NCBI RefSeq assembly: GCF_022406875.1 | Contig: NZ_CP023018.1 | Coordinates: 97,575-161,574 of the forward strand | DNA length: 64,000 bases | Source: Ectothiorhodosinus mongolicus | GTDB taxonomy: Bacteria > Pseudomonadota > Gammaproteobacteria > Ectothiorhodospirales > Ectothiorhodospiraceae | Direction: 5' to 3' | Shown here: piece by piece, positions 45,049 to 53,947 of the stretch | How the letters are laid out: each line of letters begins with the position of its first letter | Position numbering within the stretch: position 1 is the stretch's first letter | Translations under genes and position numbers: made by a program | The notes under the pieces: generated by a model | Seen by the model: only the letters and a program-made list of their open reading frames with translations | Told to the model about the DNA's origin: nothing | Database searches by the model: none

Positions 45049-47561
45049 GACGAGCGCAAGTGCAGCGCTGGCGAAGTCCTCGCCATGCGATAGCCGGGAT
45101 AAAGCCCTGCCAAAAGCGCCGCCGCGAAAGCCAACAGGGCGCCCTCCCACAAAACCCGAGCCGAAATCAGCGTTTGCATACTCCAGCCAAAGGAACGTTG
45201 ATTAATCACCTCAATCAAGACGACCGACATCATCACTCCCAACGGGATCGCCGCCACAGCGGCCACCAATCCCAACACCAAGCTTTGACTCACCACCATG
45301 CGCCCCAACTGCCATGGGGTCATGCCCGTGGCCCGCAATAGCGCATTCTCGCGCACCTGCTCCATCTGCAACGCCGTGAGCGCACTGAAAATTCCGACAA
45401 AGGCCACGCCCACAGTCAGCAGTCTTAAGATATGGGTGATGGCAAAAGTGCGATCAAAAATCTCCATCGACAGCTCACGAATCTCACCGCTTGAAGTGAC
45501 CAAGACTTCCGCATCCCAACCCGACAACAGCTGCCGTAATGCATCCATGGCTTCTGCCACAGCCACCCCCTCATGCAAATAAAGCCCCAGTGAAGCGATA
45601 CTGCCGTCAGCCCACCAGCGATCGTACTGTTGCCGGTGCATTGTCACCAAGCCGCGATCGGAACCGTATTCCTGAAATACTCCGAGGATCTCGAAATCCA
45701 CCAAACCTTGATCAGTGCGCAAAGTGAGAGCGTCGCCTACCCTAAGATCCGTGCGCCAGGCTAGCGGTTCAGAAATGGTCACGGCGGGTTGTTGCTGCAT
45801 GACTTGCCAAATCGAGCGCGCATCCATGCTCTGGCTGCGGTAGTGGTAGCCCATCGCCGTGCGCTCAGCTGGGGTCACCGCCATGAGCTCTACCGTACCC
45901 GCGGAAGACTGCACCGGCACGCGCTGCGCTGCCGACACCTCTGCCATAGCGGGCAGCCCCAAAACCGCATCAAACAAGCCCTCGGGCAAGCGCGGACTGG
46001 CCCCCAGCCCAGATCTTCCCGGCGCACTCAGGTAAATATCACTTTGCAGCGTCTGCCCCAACCACACATCCACAGTCATGCGAAAACTCGCCACCATAAT
46101 CCCCACACCGATGGTGGCGGCAACGGCTACCGTCAAGGCAGCCACTGCCAAGCCGGTGCGACTGATGCCAGCGCGCACACCGCGAATCGCAACCCTACTC
46201 ACCGCGTCAAGCCAGTTACCCAAGCTCTGCCCCAAGCTTCGACTGGCTAGGGACAGCAGGCTGGGCACCCAAAATGCCCCGCCCAAAATGAGTAAAAATA
46301 GCGCCACAAAACCCAGCAACAGGCTTTGACTGGGCATCACCACCATCACCGCACCGACGACGATCATCAGCAAACCAGCCAGACTCAGCCACGGCAAAAG
46401 CCGTCCGGCAGAGGACTCCAGGTGCGAGCGGCGCAGCGCATCGGCTGGCGAAACCCTAGCCGCCTCCAACGCCGGGCTCAGCGCCGCTAACAAGGTGACC
46501 CCAAGCCCCAACAACAAGCCTTTGAGCACAAGCACGGTGGTCAGCGGCGCCTCAGTGACACTGAGCACGAAATACAAATCCCGAATCGTGCGCGTCATGA
46601 ACTGTAGCAACCACTGCCCCAGAAGGCTGCCGAGTAATATCCCCACAGCACTGCCCAAGACCGCCAATACCAAAGCCTCACTCAGCACCATGCCAAACAG
46701 CTGCCCGCGGGTGACGCCCTGAAACCTCAGACGCGCCAGAATCGGGCGCCGACGCAGCACTGAAAACACCATGGCGTTGTAAATCAAAAACCCACCCACT
46801 AACAAAGCCAATAAGCTCATGGCGGTGAGATTGATGTGAAAAGCTCGGGTTAATTGCAGCGTCGCGGCATTGCGCACCTGCGTCTCGATAAGCTCCACAT
46901 CCGGCGGCAACATCGCTAAAAGCTCAGCGGGCACCTCGCCGGGCAAAATCAAATCAATACGGTCCAGCCGCCCCGGCCGCTGTAAAAACCGTTGCGCGTG
47001 GCTAATATCGGTGAACACCAAACCCTCCAGCCCTGGCGTGTCATCGGCGATCACCTCCAGCACGCGGGCCGTCGCCTCGCGGCCCTGTATCGACAGCAGC
47101 ACAGGCTGATCCAGCGACAAACCCAGGCGCGCCGCCGTCGCCTCAGCCAACACAATCGCCCCTGGCGTCGTCAGCAAGGCCCCAAACTCGCCGCCTGAGC
47201 CCGGATTGGCTTGATCACGAAAGCCCGCTTCAGCAAACGGATCCACCCCCATCAATGTGAAGGTCTCGCCCTGTATGCGCACATAGCCCTCCACCACAGG
47301 CGCGCTATCCCGCCACCCGGCTTGGCGCAGCCGCGCATACAGTGTTTCGTCAATGCCCGCTGGGCCGCCGATGATTTGGTGCGTGGCGCGGCCAGTGACC
47401 GTATCTAAAGACAGTGCAAAGGCTCGCGTCGCGCTGCTATTGGCCAAATCCACGGCGATGACAATCGCGACGCCCAGGGCGATGCCCACCAGCGCCATCA
47501 CCGCCTGCCACGGCCGCTGCTGGTAGTCTCGCCACAGCGCTTTGGCGGCCAGCAGCCTCAC
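45045..47561 (-). CDS. ABC transporter permease, FtsX-like (AttF/AttG type)
   Basis: An 838-residue membrane protein with two FtsX modules and about ten helices. It begins MRLLAAKALWRDYQQRPWQ and has a large first periplasmic domain. Central and C-terminal FtsX sequence includes LLRATGMTPWQLGRMVVSQS. It is fed by the ATPase 47558-48238, which it overlaps by four bases, and is followed by the AttH-like lipoprotein. The set resembles attEFGH-type exporters, with the two permeases fused into one chain (inference). Confidence 0.88.
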   Translation of the reverse strand: MRLLAAKALWRDYQQRPWQAVMALVGIALGVAIVIAVDLANSSATRAFALSLDTVTGRATHQIIGGPAGIDETLYARLRQAGWRDSAPVVEGYVRIQGETFTLMGVDPFAEAGFRDQANPGSGGEFGALLTTPGAIVLAEATAARLGLSLDQPVLLSIQGREATARVLEVIADDTPGLEGLVFTDISHAQRFLQRPGRLDRIDLILPGEVPAELLAMLPPDVELIETQVRNAATLQLTRAFHINLTAMSLLALLVGGFLIYNAMVFSVLRRRPILARLRFQGVTRGQLFGMVLSEALVLAVLGSAVGILLGSLLGQWLLQFMTRTIRDLYFVLSVTEAPLTTVLVLKGLLLGLGVTLLAALSPALEAARVSPADALRRSHLESSAGRLLPWLSLAGLLMIVVGAVMVVMPSQSLLLGFVALFLLILGGAFWVPSLLSLASRSLGQSLGNWLDAVSRVAIRGVRAGISRTGLAVAALTVAVAATIGVGIMVASFRMTVDVWLGQTLQSDIYLSAPGRSGLGASPRLPEGLFDAVLGLPAMAEVSAAQRVPVQSSAGTVELMAVTPAERTAMGYHYRSQSMDARSIWQVMQQQPAVTISEPLAWRTDLRVGDALTLRTDQGLVDFEILGVFQEYGSDRGLVTMHRQQYDRWWADGSIASLGLYLHEGVAVAEAMDALRQLLSGWDAEVLVTSSGEIRELSMEIFDRTFAITHILRLLTVGVAFVGIFSALTALQMEQVRENALLRATGMTPWQLGRMVVSQSLVLGLVAAVAAIPLGVMMSVVLIEVINQRSFGWSMQTLISARVLWEGALLAFAAALLAGLYPGYRMARTSPALHLRSS

Positions 47562-48238
47562 GCGATCGCTTCCACCTGTATTTGCCCCTGCTCCAAGCGC
47601 CAGATACGATCGGCAATCGCCGCGACCTCAGCGCTATGCGTCACCAAAATCAGGGTACGACCCCGTTTTTTGACGAGGTCGCGCAACAAGCTCATGACCT
47701 GCGCGCCCGTTTCGGCATCCAGATTCCCGGTGGGCTCGTCGGCCAATACTAAGCGCGGCGCATGCGCCAACGCCCGCGCAATCGCCACCCGCTGCTGTTC
47801 GCCACCCGAGAGCCGGTCAGGATAGCTGGCAGCGCGATCAGCCAGTCCCACCAGGCTGAGCATCTCCATCACCCGCGCCTGAATCTCCGATTTGTGATTC
47901 AGCTCCAGCGGCAAGGCAACGTTCTCGGCGACGCTTAGGGTCGGCAGCAGATTAAAAAATTGATAGACAAAGCCAATGTGTTCGCGGCGAAACAGGGTAC
48001 GCTCGCGCTCACTGAGGCGATTTAAGTCTTGGCCCTCTAAAAGCACGCGGCCTGCATCGGCCGATTCAATCCCCGCCAACACATTCAATAACGTTGATTT
48101 GCCGGCTCCTGAGCGGCCCAGCAGGGCAATAATCTCGCCCTCTTGCACCTCGGCATCGACGCCATCGAGAATCACGCGCCGCTGCGTTCCCTCGACTACT
48201 GATTTACTCAGACCTTCAAGACTCAACAGTGCCGTCAT
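47558..48238 (-). CDS. ABC transporter ATP-binding protein (AttE/LolD type)
   Basis: A 226-residue ATPase. Walker A is [12 protein letters not shown], signature [15 protein letters not shown], Walker [14 protein letters not shown]-loop VTHS. The ATG at 48238 gives the usual length of the MacB/LolD group. It overlaps the permease by four bases and starts one base after the upstream gene. A repeat-like 12-mer (GGGTACGACCCC, 47653-47664) falls in codons for KRGRTL, the same amino-acid context as the copy in cydC. Confidence 0.9.
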   Translation of the reverse strand: MTALLSLEGLSKSVVEGTQRRVILDGVDAEVQEGEIIALLGRSGAGKSTLLNVLAGIESADAGRVLLEGQDLNRLSERERTLFRREHIGFVYQFFNLLPTLSVAENVALPLELNHKSEIQARVMEMLSLVGLADRAASYPDRLSGGEQQRVAIARALAHAPRLVLADEPTGNLDAETGAQVMSLLRDLVKKRGRTLILVTHSAEVAAIADRIWRLEQGQIQVEAIA

Positions 48239-48239
48239 G

Positions 48240-49268
48240 TCATTGCTCCAGCTTTTCACACCACTGCGCCAGCGGCAGAGGTTTTTGCCAAAATTGCCAA
48301 CGCTTGCCTGGGGCAATGCGCACGGCACTTTGATCATCCAGCAACTCAAGCGCTGACCATTTGCCCTGATCTAGGGCTTGGCTTAAGGCGGCGAACAGAC
48401 CCTGATCTAACTCGCTCAATACCGGCATCCAGGCGCCCACATCATCATAGGCCACGGATGACTCTAGCCACGGGCAGATCAGCCAGTGTTGAGCCGCGTC
48501 AGAGGCGCTTAAAGCCTGGATCCAAGTCTTCGTCTCGGTGAGCGACTGGCGCCGACACTGGGCACCCATGGCCTCTGCCATCGCCTGCCAAGGCCAGATT
48601 AGGCTGCTGCCCTGCTCAACCACTATCCAGACCTCATCACTTCCATGACCTGGCACGCGCTCCGGAATGGGCTGTTCACCCCAAAGCCAAACGCCATTGA
48701 TGGTCGGCTGACCGCGGCTCTCTCGCTCTTCGTTGAAGGGCGCGCCATACAACAGCATTTGCATCTCTGTAAGCTCAGCGATGAGAGAACGGGCACCTGG
48801 GCCTTGCGGTAGATAAGCGGTCATGGCCTGTCCGGCGACAGCGCGCAGCGGCTGCGTGCGTACCTCCACAGGCTGAGCCAGCGTGACTTGCCATTGACTG
48901 GGGGTCATGGCAAAAAACTGCCAGCCACGCTCGCCGAAGCCTTCATTGAGCAGCGCTATGGCCGCTTCAGCCTCAGCGTTGCTGATATTAAGGCGCCCCG
49001 CATCCGTCACTAACACATCTTCCATGCCGGCCTGTAGATGCACGGGATCAGCGCAAAAAGTCGCCACCTTACCAGGTGCGCGCAGCGATGCCGCAGACTC
49101 CAGCAACGTTGTAAAACACGGGCGCTCACCAAACGCTTGCGCGCGGCCCATCCACGCCTCCAATAGCGGATAGCGGCCTAAATCCTCATACTCCTGAGTC
49201 CAGCGCGCTAGCGGCGCGAATAAGCCAGGGACATAGACTTTGAGGACATTCTGCGGGTGCGGTGCCAT
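48240..49268 (-). CDS. RpfE-type/phosphoglycerate mutase-like protein of unknown function
   Basis: A 342-residue soluble protein. It matches, by its motif ELTEMQMLLYGAPFNEERES followed by NGVWLWGE, the family named regulatory protein RpfE-type, sometimes labelled a cofactor-independent phosphoglycerate mutase homologue. The catalytic metal sites of true mutases are not recognisable. No function is established. It begins the Att-type ABC operon, one base before the ATPase gene, so its product may be linked to that exporter, or the gene may just be cotranscribed. Confidence 0.6.
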   Translation of the reverse strand: MAPHPQNVLKVYVPGLFAPLARWTQEYEDLGRYPLLEAWMGRAQAFGERPCFTTLLESAASLRAPGKVATFCADPVHLQAGMEDVLVTDAGRLNISNAEAEAAIALLNEGFGERGWQFFAMTPSQWQVTLAQPVEVRTQPLRAVAGQAMTAYLPQGPGARSLIAELTEMQMLLYGAPFNEERESRGQPTINGVWLWGEQPIPERVPGHGSDEVWIVVEQGSSLIWPWQAMAEAMGAQCRRQSLTETKTWIQALSASDAAQHWLICPWLESSVAYDDVGAWMPVLSELDQGLFAALSQALDQGKWSALELLDDQSAVRIAPGKRWQFWQKPLPLAQWCEKLEQ

Positions 49269-49274
49269 GCGCGA

Positions 49275-49811
49275 TCAGCTGCCGAGCTTGGCTAAAGCTG
49301 CCGCAGCCACCACCTCGATCCAATAGCCGTCTGGATCTTTGACAAAAATGACTCCTTTAAGGCCACCTTCGTTGGCGCGCTTGATAAAGGTGACTTGGTT
49401 GTCATCGAACCAACGCTCGGCCGCGTCGATATCCGGCACCGCAAAGCAGATGTGACCATATCCCTGCGGCTCAGCATTGCCGTCATGGTAGGCAAAGTTG
49501 GGATCATTCTCCGTCCCATAGTTGTGCGTCAATTCCAGCACGCCTGTCTGTGAGAAAGTCCAAGCCGTGCGCTGCGCTTCGTCCTCAGGAGCAGGCTGAT
49601 CTGGGCTGATGTGCGCCAGAAAGTACAGACTAAAGTCCATTTCCGGGAAATCGAGGGTTCTTAGCAAACGCATGCCAAAAACGGTGCTGTAGAACTGCAG
49701 GGATACGGCCGGGTCTTTAACGCGCACCATAGTGTGATTAAAACGAAACCCTTGGGTTTGCGCGGGGGCTTGGGGTGCCACAGCGGGATGCGCTTCGGTG
49801 TTAAAGCTCAT
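49275..49811 (-). CDS. gloA: Lactoylglutathione lyase (glyoxalase I)
   Basis: Isomerises the methylglyoxal-glutathione hemithioacetal to lactoylglutathione. The 178-residue protein has two glyoxalase half-domains. FNHTMVRVKDPAVSLQFY gives the first metal histidine, LELTHNYG the first glutamate, GYGHICFAVPDID the second histidine, and KDPDGYWIEV the last glutamate. The ATG at 49811 is preceded by GGAGG at seven to eight bases. The length and the loop PNFAYHDGNAEPQ resemble the longer, eukaryote-like GloA type found in pseudomonads. Confidence 0.93.
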   Translation of the reverse strand: MSFNTEAHPAVAPQAPAQTQGFRFNHTMVRVKDPAVSLQFYSTVFGMRLLRTLDFPEMDFSLYFLAHISPDQPAPEDEAQRTAWTFSQTGVLELTHNYGTENDPNFAYHDGNAEPQGYGHICFAVPDIDAAERWFDDNQVTFIKRANEGGLKGVIFVKDPDGYWIEVVAAAALAKLGS

Positions 49812-49845
49812 AGAAGTCCTCCGAAAATGGATTTGGACCCCTATC

Positions 49846-51192
49846 CTACCTGTTCGTTCGCGCTTGGTCAGGATTGGCGTAACGCGCCAAAACAAAGGCC
49901 AAAACAATCGCCGGGATGCCGATCAAAGCTGAGGAGATAAAAAACCAAAACCAATCGATCTGTTCGACCAAAACACCGGTAAAACCCGCCAGAAACTGTC
50001 CCGGCAAGGTCATAAATGAGCTAAACAGCGCATATTGAGTGGCGGTGTAGGCGGTATTGGTGAGACTCGACAAATAAGCGATGAATACCGCTGTGGCCAT
50101 GCCACCACTAATGTTATCCGCCATAATCGCTAACGCGAGGCCGTACATCTCGGGCCCCAGAGTCGCCAGCCAAGAAAACGTCAGGTTGGTCAGTGGCGCT
50201 AGAAAAGCCGTCAGAATGAGCATGCGCGTGATGCCAAAGCGCATCACCAATAGGCCGCCTAAGGCCGCGCCAGTCAGCGTCATCGCCAAACCAAAGCCGG
50301 CGGCGATATTGGCGATCTGCTGTTTACTAAACCCCAAATCCAAATAAAACGGATTGGCCATCACCCCCATGAAAATATCGGCGATGCGAAACACGCCAAT
50401 GAACAACAGAATCACCAAGGCCATCTGGCCATAGCGACGCAAAAAATCCGCAAACGGACACACCACTGCGCCGATAAACCACGCCGTGATGTTTCGCCGC
50501 AGCCCCTGGTGGCGGGTGCGATCCAAATAGTCTACAACCCGCTGCTCTAGCTGCTGGGTGGCGGCAGAGACCTCCACTTCCGGCTCGCGAATGATCAAGG
50601 TGGTGATCATGCCGACACCCATAAGCAATGCCATCGCCGCATAGGCCGTCGACCAGCTGCCAGCTGCCGCGATATGCAAAGCGCCTGCCCCAGCCGCGAG
50701 CAGCGCCACGCGATAACCAAAGATATAAGTCGCCGCCATCGCCCCCTGGCGATCCGCGCTGACCGCCTCAATGCGGTAGGCATCAATAGCAATATCCTGA
50801 GTCGCTGAGCCAAAGGCCGCGAGAATGGCCCAGACCGCGACCAGCCACAGATGCTCGGTGGGGTCGGTTAGCGCGATACCCAGTAGCGCCGCGGCAATCA
50901 CCACCTGCGCCAGCAACATCCATGACCGTCGTCGCCCAAAAACACGCGTCAACACCGGCAGTGAGAAGCGATCCACCACCGGCGCCCAGAAAATCTTGAT
51001 CGAGTGGGCCATCCCCACCCAGCTGAGAAAGCCGATGGCCGCTAGCTCAACGCCCAGATCTCGCAGCCAAGCCGTGAATGTACCGCCCACCAACAGCAAG
51101 GGCAGACCCGCCGCGAACCCCAAAAACAGCATACCCACCACCCGCGGGTGGCGGTACACCCCCAAGGCGCCCAGCCAGCTACGTTGCGTCAT
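49846..51192 (-). CDS. ampG: AmpG-family muropeptide transporter (MFS)
   Basis: An inner-membrane permease that imports anhydro-muropeptides for cell-wall recycling, 448 residues and about 12-14 helices. Marks are FLGFAAGLPLLLVGGTFTAWLRD, a kink near SIKIFWAPVVDRF, and GSATQDIAIDAYRIEA, a strong AmpG signature. The ATG at 51192 was chosen; an extension to 51216 would read into the repeat. No ampC or ampD is nearby. Repeat D starts seven bases upstream. Confidence 0.88.
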   Translation of the reverse strand: MTQRSWLGALGVYRHPRVVGMLFLGFAAGLPLLLVGGTFTAWLRDLGVELAAIGFLSWVGMAHSIKIFWAPVVDRFSLPVLTRVFGRRRSWMLLAQVVIAAALLGIALTDPTEHLWLVAVWAILAAFGSATQDIAIDAYRIEAVSADRQGAMAATYIFGYRVALLAAGAGALHIAAAGSWSTAYAAMALLMGVGMITTLIIREPEVEVSAATQQLEQRVVDYLDRTRHQGLRRNITAWFIGAVVCPFADFLRRYGQMALVILLFIGVFRIADIFMGVMANPFYLDLGFSKQQIANIAAGFGLAMTLTGAALGGLLVMRFGITRMLILTAFLAPLTNLTFSWLATLGPEMYGLALAIMADNISGGMATAVFIAYLSSLTNTAYTATQYALFSSFMTLPGQFLAGFTGVLVEQIDWFWFFISSALIGIPAIVLAFVLARYANPDQARTNR

Positions 51193-51199
51193 AAAAAAT

Positions 51200-51286
51200 G
51201 GGGTACGACCCCGCATTCGCGCTCATGGCGCGATCATAGCCGAAAACAATGCATGGGGTACGACCCCAAATGGGGTCGTACCCCAT
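51200..51286. repeat. Palindromic repeat cluster D (GGGGTACGACCCC type)
   Basis: Three units: GGGGTACGACCCC at 51200-51212 and 51255-51267, and its complement GGGGTCGTACCCC at 51272-51284. The last two make a perfect 15-bp stem (51253-51267 against 51272-51286) with loop AAAT. The unit at 51200 has 40 bases of other sequence between it and the hairpin. The cluster fills the gap between two minus-strand genes; the SRPBCC stop codon lies three bases beyond it, so it probably ends that transcript. Confidence 0.85.
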
Positions 51287-51288
51287 TT

Positions 51289-51825
51289 TCAGCGCAATTC
51301 GGCGAAGATACCGCGAGCGATCTCATTGAAATCGCGGCGCATCATGCGCGCACCCAGAACAGGCGGGACCCAAAAATCCGGTTGAACCACAGATTCAACC
51401 TGCAGCCGCGTACCCTCACCCTCAGGCTCAAGCTGCCAGCGCGTGAATCCGTAAAGCAAATCACTGTGTTCAGGCACAACAACGGCGATGATTTCCTGAA
51501 AAGCGATCTCGGTGACTTGTTCTAGGCGCCGAATCGATCGACAAAACATCAGCACACAGCCGCTGAGTACCGTGAGCACCTCAACCTCGTTGCCCTCACG
51601 ACGCATGAGGTGCGCCGATTGAATACTGGGGGAGTAATCGCTCAGCGCGGCATAATCAGTGAGTACCGCCCAGACCTGCTTCGGATCGGCAGAAAACCAC
51701 GCATCCATCGCAAAATGATAGCGGCCGTCCTGCTTATGAAATTGCAGGTCCAGTTCGTCATTGCCCTGAACCGGAAAGGTCAATACCGCGCAAACCAAGA
51801 CCCAGAGCACCACCCAGCCGCGCAT
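51289..51825 (-). CDS. Exported SRPBCC/START-like domain protein
   Basis: A 178-residue protein with a signal peptide (MRGWVVLWVLVCAVLTF, cleavage probably after VQG at about residue 21) and a single SRPBCC (polyketide cyclase/START) fold. Visible marks are DAWFSADPKQVWAVLTDYAALSDYSPSI and the C-terminal helix MMRRDFNEIARGIF. The fold binds hydrophobic ligands in a deep cavity; the ligand here is unknown. AAGGAA precedes the ATG at 51825. The long open frame upstream runs into the CobW-like remnant and was not used. Confidence 0.75.
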   Translation of the reverse strand: MRGWVVLWVLVCAVLTFPVQGNDELDLQFHKQDGRYHFAMDAWFSADPKQVWAVLTDYAALSDYSPSIQSAHLMRREGNEVEVLTVLSGCVLMFCRSIRRLEQVTEIAFQEIIAVVVPEHSDLLYGFTRWQLEPEGEGTRLQVESVVQPDFWVPPVLGARMMRRDFNEIARGIFAELR

Positions 51826-51856
51826 TGCCGATTCCTTCCCCGAGGGGGATTGGAGT

Positions 51857-52249
51857 TTATGAAGCTTCCTCAGTGGTATCTTGAGCATTGGCCGACTGAT
51901 CTTCAAGGCTTCCCAGCCGCCAAACCGGAAACGGATCCTCAAAGCACTTCCAATGCTCAGGCCCAAAAGCCAGCTCCTGATCCGTCAACAAACACTCATC
52001 CAGCCTAGCACTCAGCGCGGCAGCATCCATATCAATCCCAATGAAAACCAGCTCCTGACGGCGGTCACCAAATTGTTCATCCCAAACTGGCAACACGCCC
52101 GTCTCCCACCACTCTGCATTCACCGGGCGCTTATCCTCAGGCATCGCCGCCCACCAGAAACCAGCGGCCTCATGAGTCAAAGCTCCGCCCGCCTGAGATA
52201 AAGTCCCTGCCCAATTAAATCCTGAGGCCAACCAAACCCAACCCTTAGA
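51857..52249 (-). pseudogene. 3' remnant of a CobW/ZigA-family GTPase gene
   Basis: About 130 residues of open frame match only the C-terminal domain of the CobW/ZigA (COG0523) metallochaperones: KGWVWLASGFNWAGTLSQAGG, AGFWWAAMPED and WDEQFGDRRQELVFIGIDMD. The entire GTPase part, with Walker A and the CxCC metal motif, is missing. The homology stops at palindrome E, where the frame begins with repeat sequence (a TTG start at 52264 would be inside the repeat, without a binding site). The remnant is probably not translated. The remaining codons are not visibly damaged, so the loss may be recent. Confidence 0.75.
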
Positions 52250-52284
52250 GGGGTACGACCCCAAATGGGGTCGTACCCCATTTT
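52250..52284. repeat. Palindromic repeat E at the break of the CobW-like remnant
   Basis: GGGGTACGACCCC (52250-52262), loop AAAT and GGGGTCGTACCCC (52267-52279) form a perfect 13-bp hairpin followed by ATTTTT. Loop and arms are identical to the hairpin of cluster D about 1 kb away. It directly joins the 5' end of the CobW-like remnant to the 3' end of the TauE/SafE gene, whose stop codon is at its edge. Confidence 0.85.
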
Positions 52285-53039
52285 TAGAAGTCGAGGATGA
52301 GTTTGACGATGATGACGCCGATGATAGCCAGCGTCAGCCACGTGATCCAACGCGCGCCACTGGGGCCGAGGGTAAGTTTCGCACCCAGCCAGGCACCGGT
52401 CATGCTACCAACCGCCAGAATCAAGCCGTAGCTCCAGGCCACAGCCCCGGATCCCATAAAAATCGCCAGTGCCGGGATGGTGTAAATCAAAATGATCAGG
52501 ACTTTCAGGATATTCACTTGAATCAAATCCAAGTGAAGCACGCGGTACAACAGCACGATAAAGAGTATGCCGACGGCGACTTGTATAAACCCGCCATAAA
52601 AACCAATAGCCAGCAGCGCCAAAATAATCGGCCAGCGCAATTTTTCATCACGCTCCAAGCGCCGCGTCTTAATGCCCGCCCCCTTAGGCATGAGCATCAG
52701 TATTGAAGCGCCGATCATCACCGCGATCAAAATCCAGCGAAACAGCTCGTCACTGACCAAGGTCGCGGCATAAGCGCCCGCGATGGCACCGATGATGGCG
52801 GGAATCGACAGGCGCCACGCCAGTGCCCACTCATGATGGCCGGAACGTCGATATTTCCAAGCCGCTGAGACATTTTGGAGGGCAATGCCGACGCGATTCG
52901 TGCCGTTAGCGGTTGTGCTGTCCAAGCCCATGAACATTAGCGCTGGCAGGGTCAACATCGATCCCCCGGCGGACATCACATTGAGAAACCCGGAAAGCGC
53001 TCCCACCAAGAGCAACAACGCCGCATCAGCCCCGGTCAT
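52284..53039 (-). CDS. TauE/SafE family membrane transporter
   Basis: A 251-residue inner-membrane protein with about eight helices in two repeats. The family stretch GALSGFLNVMSAGGSMLTLPALMF and a second GGFIQVAVGILFIVLLYRV are clear. Members export sulfite, sulfoacetate or other sulfur-containing anions; the substrate here is unknown. It follows the TRIC gene by 24 nt. Its stop codon lies at the edge of repeat E. Confidence 0.85.
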   Translation of the reverse strand: MTGADAALLLLVGALSGFLNVMSAGGSMLTLPALMFMGLDSTTANGTNRVGIALQNVSAAWKYRRSGHHEWALAWRLSIPAIIGAIAGAYAATLVSDELFRWILIAVMIGASILMLMPKGAGIKTRRLERDEKLRWPIILALLAIGFYGGFIQVAVGILFIVLLYRVLHLDLIQVNILKVLIILIYTIPALAIFMGSGAVAWSYGLILAVGSMTGAWLGAKLTLGPSGARWITWLTLAIIGVIIVKLILDF

Positions 53040-53063
53040 AGCACGCCCATTGGGGTTTGTGGA

Positions 53064-53696
53064 CTAATCGCGCCAGCGCGGCAGTTCCCAGTCGAGTTTA
53101 ACGGCGATCAGACGCAGGCTGCTGGCCACCACAGCGGCCAGCAGTAGGCTTGCCCAATCCTCGAAGCCAGCCCTATCGGCAGCGATTAACACCCAAGCGC
53201 CGATAAAGGCGCAAATTGCATACGGTCGGTGATCACTGAGCACCCGCGGAATCTCATTACACACCATATCCCGCAGCACGCCGCCAAAAATAGCGGTGAT
53301 CACACCCATCACGGCGGCCACCAAAAGCGGCATTTCTAATTCCAGAGCGATTTGGGTGCCTACAGCGCAAAATAGTCCCAAGCCGATGGCATCAGGCCAA
53401 AGCATGGCTCGCTCAGTGATTTCTAAATGGCGACTGCGCAAAAAGACGATGGCCAGCAGCGTCAACCCGAGGACCAGCCACAGTAGTTCGACGTTATCCA
53501 CCCAAAATAAAGGACGCCGGTCCAGCAGCAAATCGCGCAGAGTGCCGCCGCCGAAGGCCGCCACACTGGCCACCACGCCAATACCCACAGCATCCATGCG
53601 CTTACGCGCCGCTTCAATCAAACCGGAAGCCGCAAACGCCAAGGTGGCCATGATTTCCACAGCGTATTGGGAAGTGGATAAGAGCGTCGATGACAT
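53064..53696 (-). CDS. TRIC-family cation channel protein (YadS/UPF0126)
   Basis: A 210-residue membrane protein made of two similar three-helix halves. The paired glycine motifs AFGGGTLRDLLLDRRPLFWV and IFGGVLRDMVCNEIPRVL are the signature of prokaryotic trimeric intracellular cation channels. It probably conducts potassium or other monovalent cations. The ATG at 53696 lies three bases from repeat F, so the promoter would have to be inside or beyond the repeat. The TauE gene follows at 24 nt and is likely cotranscribed. Confidence 0.87.
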   Translation of the reverse strand: MSSTLLSTSQYAVEIMATLAFAASGLIEAARKRMDAVGIGVVASVAAFGGGTLRDLLLDRRPLFWVDNVELLWLVLGLTLLAIVFLRSRHLEITERAMLWPDAIGLGLFCAVGTQIALELEMPLLVAAVMGVITAIFGGVLRDMVCNEIPRVLSDHRPYAICAFIGAWVLIAADRAGFEDWASLLLAAVVASSLRLIAVKLDWELPRWRD

Positions 53697-53698
53697 AG

Positions 53699-53743
53699 AA
53701 AAAGGGGTACGACCCCAATCAAAGGGGTCGTACCCCTTTTTTT
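53699..53743. repeat. Palindromic repeat F, bidirectional terminator candidate
   Basis: AAAAAGGGGTACGACCCC (53699-53716) and GGGGTCGTACCCCTTTTT (53724-53741) form a perfect 18-bp stem with loop AATCAAA, an A-tract before and a T-tract after. Because of the A/T runs it can act on both strands. On the minus strand it lies right after the tRNA-Ser gene and three bases before the TRIC start codon. Confidence 0.85.
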
Positions 53744-53748
53744 CAAAA

Positions 53749-53841
<93 letters not shown>

Positions 53842-53947
53842 GGCGTTTATTTTTCTCGCTGAGCCAAGCGGCAGAAAAACACCAACAGGCTGCAACAGGT
53901 TCGCGATCTTACCTGCTCACCGCACAGGCGTAAAGCCTAAGAGGAAG

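Noticed and set aside
45049-45150. A longer N-terminus for the AttH-like lipoprotein
   Set aside because: The extra residues are antisense-free read-through of permease sequence in another frame and would bury the signal peptide; the lipobox needs the start near 45048.
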